Source: DATFWC01 sp045801465
GTDB lineage: Bacteria; Pseudomonadota; Alphaproteobacteria; Rhizobiales; Xanthobacteraceae
Direction: 5' to 3'
DNA: 11,721 nt
NCBI GenBank assembly: GCA_045801465.1
Contig: JBJMSU010000079.1
Span: 1 to 11,721, forward strand
Below are positions 6,984-11,721 of this stretch, in pieces; the stretch's first letter is position 1; every line of letters begins with the position of its first letter. A program made the translations under genes and the position numbers. The notes under the pieces were generated by a model that worked only from the letters and a program-made list of their open reading frames with translations, ran no database searches and was not told where the DNA came from.

Positions 6984-8510
6984 GTGGACGCGACCATCGC
7001 CAGTCTCTTGCATGGATTTGCGGTCGCGCTGCAGCCCGACAACGTGTGGTATGCCTTTCTCGGCTGCCTGGTGGGCACGCTGGTCGGCGTCCTGCCCGGC
7101 ATCGGGCCACTGTCGGGCATCTCCATCCTGCTGCCGGTCACCTTCGGGCTGAACGCCACCCAGGCCGTCATCATGCTGGCGGGCATCTATTACGGCTCGC
7201 AGTACGGCGGCTCGACCACCTCGATCCTCATGCGCATCCCGGGCGAAGCGTCGTCGGTGATGACGTGCATCGACGGTCATGCCATGGCGATGAAAGGGCG
7301 CGCCGGCGCCGCGCTGTGCATCGCGGCAGTCGGCTCGTGGATCGCCGGCACCTTCGGCATCGTGGTTCTCACCGTGGTGGCGCCGCCGCTCGCCAACATC
7401 GCGCTGCGGTTCGGCCCGCCCGAATATACCGCCCTGCTGATCCTGGGACTGATCTTCCTCGCCTACATGTCGTCGACCTCGCTCATCCGCACGCTGACCA
7501 TGGCGTGCACCGGCCTGATGCTGGGCATGATCGGCATCGACAACATGACGGGGCATTTCCGCTACAGTTTCGATCTGGCCGAGCTCGGCGACGGCATCGG
7601 CATCGTGCCGGTCGCGGTCGGCCTGTTCGGGCTCGGCGAGATCCTGGCGACGCCATCGGCCAAGATCGTCGGCGAGGTGATCTCGCCGCGGCTGCGCGAG
7701 CTATTGCCGAACCGCGAGGAGTGGCGCCAGTCGGTGTTGCCGATCGCGCGCGGCTCCGTGCTCGGCTTCATCATCGGCATCATTCCCGGATCGGCGCACA
7801 TCATTTCGAGCTTCCTGTCCTACGCGCTGGAGAAACGGGTCGCGAAACACCCGGAAGAGTTCGGCAAGGGCGCCGTCGCCGGCGTCGCCGGGCCGGAATC
7901 GGCGAACAATGCGGCCTCCACCGGCGCCTTCGTCCCGATGCTGGCGCTCGGCCTGCCGACCGGCCCGATTACCGCGGTGCTGATCGGCGCGCTGATGATT
8001 CACGGCGTTGCCGCCGGGCCGCAGCTCGTCAACGAGCATCCCGACGTGTTCTGGGGATTCGTCGCGTCGATGTATGTGGGAAACCTGATGCTGCTCGCGC
8101 TCAACCTGCCGCTGGTCGGCCTGTTCGTCAGCGTGCTGCGCATCCCCTACGCGTATCTCTACCCGCTCATCATCATGTTCTGCATCATCGGCGTCTACGA
8201 AGTGAGCCACTCGATCGTCGACGTGTGGATCATGCTGATCATGGGCGTCGTCGGATACGGCTTGCGCAAATTCGGCTTCGATCCCGCCCCGCTGGTGCTC
8301 GGGCTGGTGATCGCGCCGATGTTCGAGCAAAGCCTGCGTCAGTCGCTGATCATGTCCAACGGCAACTACCTGATCTTTTTCCAGCGCTCGATCTCGTTGG
8401 CTCTCCTCGCGGTCAGCATCGTCCTCCTCATCCTGTCGGCGGTCTCGTTCGTGCTGCGCAAGGACTGGCGGGCGAAGCTCGCCGAGGCCGAGGGCCACGA
8501 AGCCGGCTGA
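6984..8510 (+). CDS. tctA: TTT transporter large membrane subunit TctA
   Basis: A 508-residue, very hydrophobic protein with the length and motifs of TctA, the translocating subunit of tripartite tricarboxylate transporters. The N-terminal half has GTLVGVLPGIGPLSGISILL (31-50), GIYYGSQYGGSTTSIL (67-82) and IPGEASSVMTCIDG (85-98). The C-terminal half repeats the pattern with GIIPGSAHIISSF (about 263-275), GVAGPESANNAASTGAFVP and LGLPTGPITAVL, the known internal duplication of the family. About ten to twelve membrane spans are expected. GTG 6984 is used, nine bases after the tctB stop, with only a weak AGGTTGAG ribosome site. The organisation tctC-tctB-tctA on one strand is complete. No tctDE two-component regulator is nearby, so control must come from elsewhere. 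Confidence 0.95.
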   Translation: MDATIASLLHGFAVALQPDNVWYAFLGCLVGTLVGVLPGIGPLSGISILLPVTFGLNATQAVIMLAGIYYGSQYGGSTTSILMRIPGEASSVMTCIDGHAMAMKGRAGAALCIAAVGSWIAGTFGIVVLTVVAPPLANIALRFGPPEYTALLILGLIFLAYMSSTSLIRTLTMACTGLMLGMIGIDNMTGHFRYSFDLAELGDGIGIVPVAVGLFGLGEILATPSAKIVGEVISPRLRELLPNREEWRQSVLPIARGSVLGFIIGIIPGSAHIISSFLSYALEKRVAKHPEEFGKGAVAGVAGPESANNAASTGAFVPMLALGLPTGPITAVLIGALMIHGVAAGPQLVNEHPDVFWGFVASMYVGNLMLLALNLPLVGLFVSVLRIPYAYLYPLIIMFCIIGVYEVSHSIVDVWIMLIMGVVGYGLRKFGFDPAPLVLGLVIAPMFEQSLRQSLIMSNGNYLIFFQRSISLALLAVSIVLLILSAVSFVLRKDWRAKLAEAEGHEAG

Positions 8511-8684
8511 GCCACGTCACGGGAATTTGTGGCGGGGCCTTGTTCCCAAGGAACCTGGGCTGGATTAGACTCATTCTCATCAAAGGATGCGACGGCCGGA
8601 CGGCGCCTGCAGAGCCCTCGATCTGGGCGAATGCAGTCGGACGGCTGCCTTCAATCGATATTTGGCCCGGGAGGACACGCGACC
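8511..8684. other. Leader region before the molybdenum hydroxylase genes
   Basis: This 174-base gap ends the TTT operon and precedes the 2Fe-2S subunit. It holds a short inverted repeat GTTCC-CAA-GGAAC (8542-8554) and a possible EcfG-type promoter (separate entry). There is no clear terminator for tctA. An open frame from 8529 into the 2Fe-2S gene exists, but the region does not look coding. Confidence 0.55.
8550..8575 (+). promoter_or_regulatory. Possible EcfG (general stress sigma) promoter
   Basis: GGAAC at 8550-8554 is followed after 17 bases by CATT at 8572-8575. The alphaproteobacterial general stress sigma factor EcfG recognises GGAAC, 16-17 bases, CGTT. The -35 is exact and the -10 has one mismatch. 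Its place about 110 bases before the 2Fe-2S subunit start is suitable. A five-base match occurs by chance, so this is a candidate only. Confidence 0.33.
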
Positions 8685-9152
8685 ATGAGCCAAAGATTTA
8701 CCCTGAACGTCAACGGCAAGCAGCACACGGTCGAGGCCGATCCCGACATGCCGCTGCTCTATGCCTTGCGCAACGATCTCAGCCTCAACAATCCGCATTT
8801 CGGCTGCGGGCTCGCACAATGCGGCGCCTGCACGGTGCATCTCGACGGCCAGCCGATCCGCTCGTGCGTCACCGCCATGTCGGCGGTCGGCGCGGGCAAG
8901 ATCACGACGCTCGCCGGGCTCGGCACGCCGGAGAAACCGCATCCGCTGCAGACCGCCTATGTGCAGGAAGAAGTGCCGCAATGCGGCTACTGCATCAACG
9001 GCTGGATCATGACCGCCGCCTCCCTGCTGGAGACCAAGAAGAAGCCGTCCGATGCCGAGATCAAGGAGGCGCTGTCCGGGCTCAAATGCCGGTGCGGCAC
9101 GCACATGGCGATCCTGCGCGCCGTCAAGCGCGCGTCCGAGATGATGGGCTAA
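8685..9152 (+). CDS. 2Fe-2S small subunit of a molybdenum hydroxylase (IorA-like)
   Basis: The 155-residue protein carries two 2Fe-2S clusters in the standard order of xanthine dehydrogenase family small subunits. C41, C46, C49 and C61 (CGLAQCGAC...C) bind the plant-type cluster. C100, C103, C135 and C137 (CGYC...CRC) bind the cluster next to the molybdopterin. It passes electrons from the molybdenum centre of the next gene product to an outside acceptor. Closest known relatives by pattern are isoquinoline 1-oxidoreductase alpha and nicotinate dehydrogenase small subunits. ATG 8685 is chosen because GGGAGG lies upstream and the protein then starts with the usual FTLNVNGK strand; a longer in-frame start at 8529 would add 52 residues with no family likeness. 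It has no signal peptide and is probably co-exported with its Tat-bearing partner. The next gene begins ten bases after its stop. Confidence 0.93.
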   Translation: MSQRFTLNVNGKQHTVEADPDMPLLYALRNDLSLNNPHFGCGLAQCGACTVHLDGQPIRSCVTAMSAVGAGKITTLAGLGTPEKPHPLQTAYVQEEVPQCGYCINGWIMTAASLLETKKKPSDAEIKEALSGLKCRCGTHMAILRAVKRASEMMG

Positions 9153-9162
9153 GGAGGACGTC

Positions 9163-11484
9163 ATGACCAAGATGGATAAGCTTTCGGCATTCTCCCGCCG
9201 TTCGGTCCTCAAAGGCGCCGGCGCGCTCGTGGTGTCGATCGGCATGCCGGTCGGGCTCGACACCGTGCTCGCGGTCAATTCCGCGGCGGCGCAAGGGGCG
9301 AAGCCGCCGCTCGTCCCCAACGAGCTCGATTCCTATATCGCGATCAACGCCGACGGCAGCGTCTCCGCCTTCTTCGGCAAGATGGACATGGGCCAGGGCC
9401 TGTTCACCGCCATCGGCCAGATGGTGGCGGAAGAGCTCGACGTGCCGTTCGAGCGCGTGACCGTCATCATGGGCGACACCGCAACCAGCGTGAACCAGGG
9501 CGGCGCCTCCGGCTCCACCGGCGTGCAGATGGGCGGCAAGCAGATGCGCGCCGCGGCGGCGGAAGCCCGTCGCGTGCTCGTCGACATGGCGGCCGCCAAG
9601 TTCGGCGTGCCGACGGAGCAGATCACGGTGGCCGACGGCATCTGCCGGGTCGGCGCCGGCAACGACGATGCCGCGCGCAGCGTCTCCTATGCGGAGCTGA
9701 TCGGCGGCAAGTATTTCAACACCCAGCTCGACTGGAACAAGCAGATCGGCAACCTGCTCTACGCGCCCGGCAAGGCCAAGCCGAAGGACTTCAAGGACCA
9801 CAAGATCGTCGGCAAGCCGCTGCCGCGCGCCGACATCGCGCCGAAGGTCTTCTGCACCGAGGACTTCTGCACCGATGTGCGGGTGCCCGGCATGATGCAT
9901 GGCCGCATGATCCGGCCGCCGGTCGCCGGCAGCGTGCCGGCCAAGATCGACGAAGCGTCGATCAAGGACATTCCGGGCGCCAAGGTCGTCCGTGAGCAGG
10001 GCTTCCTCGGCGTGGTCGCCGAAAAGGAATGGGACGCCATTCAGGCCGCCCAGAAGCTGAAGGTCGAGTGGACGGAGGTGAAGCCGCCGTTCCCCACTAC
10101 GGCGGAAATCTACGACCACATCCGCAAGGCCAACGTGCGCAAGCGCCAGGAGGAAAAGCCGCTCGGCAACGTCGAGGAGGCGTTGAGGAGCGCTGCCCGC
10201 GTGATCGAGGCGGAATACGAATGGCCCTTCCAGTCGCATGCCTGCATGGGCCCCGCCTGCGCGGTCGTCGACGTCAAGGATGACAAGATCACCTGCTGGA
10301 CCGGCTCGCAGAAGTCGCACTTCGTGCGCGACGGCGTTGCCGACACGCTCGGCGTGCCGGCGGCCAAGGTCCACGCCATTTGGGTCACCGGACCCGGCTC
10401 CTATGGCCGCAGCGATGCCGACGATGCCGCCATGGACGCCGCCGTGCTGTCGAAGGCGGTCGGCCGTCCGGTGCGCGTGCAATATATGCGCGAGGAGGGC
10501 ACCGGCTGGGATCCGAAAGGCCCGGCCTCGATCCATCGCGCGCGCGCCGCAATCGATGCTTCCGGCCAGGTGATCGCCTATGACTTCCTCAGCAAGGCGT
10601 TCTCGCGCGTGGACGTGAACACCAACGGCAGCAAGCCGCACGACACGCTGGCCGGCCACTTCCGTGGCGTGCCGCTCAACTCGGGCGACGGCTTCGGCGT
10701 ACCGGCGGAGTCCTATGAGTTCACGCACAAACGGATGGCGTGGGAGACGATCCCGCCACTGCTCGACCGCGCCTCGCCATTGCGCTCGTCACATCTGCGC
10801 GACCCGGTCGGGCCGCAGATCCATTTCGCCAGCGAGTCGTTCATGGACGAGGTCGCGGCCGCCCTCAACCTCGACCCCGTCGAGCTGCGGCTGCGCCACG
10901 TCAAGAACCCGCGCGACATCGCGGTAATCAAGGCGGCGGCGGAAAAATCGGGATGGCAGAGCCGGCCCTCACCGCGGCGCGACCAGACCGGCAACAAGGT
11001 CTCCGGCCGCGGCATCGCCTATGCGCAGCGCAATGGCACCCGCGTCGCCATTGTGGCCGAGGTCGACATCGACCGGCAGACCGGAAAGATCTGGGCGCGC
11101 AAGTTCACCGTCGCGCACGATTGCGGCCAGATCATCAATCCCAAGCAGCTCAAGACGACGATCGAGGGCAATATCGTGCAGGGGGTGAGCCGCACCCTGT
11201 GGGAGGAAGTCCAGTTCGACAACAAGGCGGTGACCAGCGTCGACTGGACGAGCTATCCGATCCTCGACATCACCGAGACGCCGGAGACGATCGACGTGGT
11301 GCTGATCAACCATCCGGAGATCGAGCCGACCGGGGCCGGCGAGCCGTCGATCCGCCCGGTGGCGGCGGCGATCGCCAACGCGATCTTCGACGCCACCGGC
11401 GTACGCATCCGCCGCGTGCCGTTTTCGCCGGAGCGCGTGAAGTCCTCGCTCGCGGCGGCGGAAGGCGGGGTGCGGCGCGGATAG
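9163..11484 (+). CDS. Tat-exported molybdopterin-binding subunit of a molybdenum hydroxylase (IorB-like)
   Basis: This 773-residue protein is a xanthine dehydrogenase family molybdopterin subunit of the isoquinoline 1-oxidoreductase beta (IorB) type, of normal length. SRRSVLKG at residues 11-18, followed by a hydrophobic stretch, is a Tat signal, so the enzyme folds with cofactor and acts in the periplasm. Cofactor-binding blocks are MDMGQGLFTAIGQM (about 75-88), NQGGASGSTGVQMGG (about 111-125) and GPGSYGRSDADDAAMDAAV (about 410-428). E727 in GAGEPSIRPVAAAIANAIF is the expected catalytic glutamate. Residues 362-364 read MGP where many family members have MEP. There is no FAD subunit gene and no cytochrome c domain in the window, so the electron acceptor is unknown. 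ATG 9163 follows an ideal AAGGAGG that overlaps the stop of the small-subunit gene, indicating coupled expression. Substrates of relatives include isoquinoline, nicotinate and aldehydes; which applies here is unknown. Confidence 0.92.
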   Translation: MTKMDKLSAFSRRSVLKGAGALVVSIGMPVGLDTVLAVNSAAAQGAKPPLVPNELDSYIAINADGSVSAFFGKMDMGQGLFTAIGQMVAEELDVPFERVTVIMGDTATSVNQGGASGSTGVQMGGKQMRAAAAEARRVLVDMAAAKFGVPTEQITVADGICRVGAGNDDAARSVSYAELIGGKYFNTQLDWNKQIGNLLYAPGKAKPKDFKDHKIVGKPLPRADIAPKVFCTEDFCTDVRVPGMMHGRMIRPPVAGSVPAKIDEASIKDIPGAKVVREQGFLGVVAEKEWDAIQAAQKLKVEWTEVKPPFPTTAEIYDHIRKANVRKRQEEKPLGNVEEALRSAARVIEAEYEWPFQSHACMGPACAVVDVKDDKITCWTGSQKSHFVRDGVADTLGVPAAKVHAIWVTGPGSYGRSDADDAAMDAAVLSKAVGRPVRVQYMREEGTGWDPKGPASIHRARAAIDASGQVIAYDFLSKAFSRVDVNTNGSKPHDTLAGHFRGVPLNSGDGFGVPAESYEFTHKRMAWETIPPLLDRASPLRSSHLRDPVGPQIHFASESFMDEVAAALNLDPVELRLRHVKNPRDIAVIKAAAEKSGWQSRPSPRRDQTGNKVSGRGIAYAQRNGTRVAIVAEVDIDRQTGKIWARKFTVAHDCGQIINPKQLKTTIEGNIVQGVSRTLWEEVQFDNKAVTSVDWTSYPILDITETPETIDVVLINHPEIEPTGAGEPSIRPVAAAIANAIFDATGVRIRRVPFSPERVKSSLAAAEGGVRRG

Positions 11485-11499
11485 CGTCAGCAACCAACA

Positions 11500-11590
11500 T
11501 CGTCATGGCCGGGCGAGCCGTCACAGCGGCGAGGGTTGTCCCGGCCATCTCGCTTGGTTTGGCAAGGCCATGCCCACCTAAGCGAGATGC
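11500..11590. repeat. Third palindromic repeat, at the convergent gene ends
   Basis: CGTCATGGCCGGGC at about 11502-11515 and TTGTCCCGGCCAT at about 11536-11548 carry the GGCCGGG/CCCGGCC words of a dispersed Bradyrhizobium-type repeat (recognised from memory). Then 11546-11564 and 11571-11589 pair at 16 of 19 positions around a six-base loop, giving a strong hairpin with CATCTCGCTT/AAGCGAGATG at the base. It lies between converging genes (molybdopterin subunit and SDR), where a stem-loop could end transcription from both sides. No U-tract is seen. Confidence 0.7.
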
Positions 11591-11639
11591 GCGTGCCAAG
11601 CCCGCAAGACGAGCGTGTGGAAGCGGTGTGCCGTTGACG

Positions 11640-11721
11640 CTACGAGCTGATCGTGACGCCGCCGTCGGCGACGATAATCTGGCCGGTGATGAAGCTCGCG
11701 GCGCCCGAGGCCAGGAAAGCC
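11640..11721 (-). CDS. C-terminal end of a short-chain dehydrogenase/reductase (5' part missing)
   Basis: On the minus strand the last 26 codons before TAG (11640-11642) read AFLASGAASFITGQ followed by IIVADGGVTISS. This is the C-terminal signature of classical SDR oxidoreductases: a FLAS/L-S-D-x-A-S helix, the FITGQ turn, and the V-DGG strand that closes the Rossmann core. Everything else (cofactor-binding TGxxxGxG, catalytic YxxxK) is beyond the right edge, so substrate and cofactor cannot be assigned. The gene converges on the molybdopterin-subunit gene, with a 155-base gap holding a hairpin repeat. Confidence 0.85.
   Translation of the reverse strand, partial: AFLASGAASFITGQIIVADGGVTISS

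Noticed and set aside
8529..8684. N-terminal extension of the 2Fe-2S subunit from 8529
   Set aside because: It would add 52 residues unlike the family and would overlie the candidate promoter; ATG 8685 has a good ribosome site and gives the normal length.
7046..9166. 706-codon open frame on the plus strand
   Set aside because: It is out of frame with tctA and the 2Fe-2S subunit, both of which have unmistakable family motifs. The product is Arg/His-rich.
9124..10728. 534-codon open frame on the minus strand
   Set aside because: It is antisense to the molybdopterin subunit; no recognisable domain.

Overview
The window is GC-rich, densely coding DNA that looks like the chromosome of an alphaproteobacterium of the Hyphomicrobiales (Bradyrhizobium / Rhodopseudomonas / Xanthobacteraceae type). 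The reasons are strong G/C third-position bias, the style of the gene families (Bug/tripartite tricarboxylate transport, IorAB-type molybdenum hydroxylase, serine-glyoxylate aminotransferase), and three intergenic palindromic repeats of the kind scattered through those genomes. The exact genus cannot be read from the sequence.

Layout. (1) 1-1954, minus: most of a YdiJ/GlcD-type FAD + 4Fe-4S oxidoreductase for a 2-hydroxyacid, cut by the left edge. (2) 1955-2138: divergent intergenic region. (3) 2139-3347, plus: PLP-dependent serine-glyoxylate aminotransferase. (4) 3348-3610: a ~190-bp inverted-repeat element. (5) 3611-5319, plus: a DUF938 methyltransferase whose stop codon overlaps the TTG start of a 4,5-dihydroxyphthalate decarboxylase-like protein. 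(6) 5328-5420: a second, different palindromic repeat. (7) 5543-8510, plus: a complete tripartite tricarboxylate transporter (TTT) operon in the order tctC-tctB-tctA. (8) 8511-8684: a leader with a possible EcfG-type stress promoter. (9) 8685-11484, plus: two-subunit molybdenum hydroxylase, a 2Fe-2S small subunit and a Tat-exported molybdopterin subunit. (10) 11485-11639: a third palindromic repeat. (11) 11640-11721, minus: the C-terminal end of a short-chain dehydrogenase, cut by the right edge.

How the genes may work together. The left pair (2-hydroxyacid oxidase and serine/glyoxylate transaminase) fits C2/C3 acid metabolism around glyoxylate and hydroxypyruvate. The central part pairs a protein of the 4,5-dihydroxyphthalate decarboxylase family with a transport system of the type used for carboxylates, including aromatic ones. 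The right part is a periplasmic hydroxylase of the type that oxidises N-heteroaromatics or aldehydes. A scavenging/catabolic region for aromatic or heteroaromatic carboxylates is a reasonable inference, but no substrate can be fixed from the sequence. I see no phage, CRISPR, toxin-antitoxin, defence or RNA-gene signal, and nothing that I would call a clearly new system. The most interesting items are the decarboxylase-like gene tied to DUF938 and TTT, the variant molybdenum hydroxylase with its possible stress promoter, and the different palindromic repeats sitting at transcription-unit boundaries.
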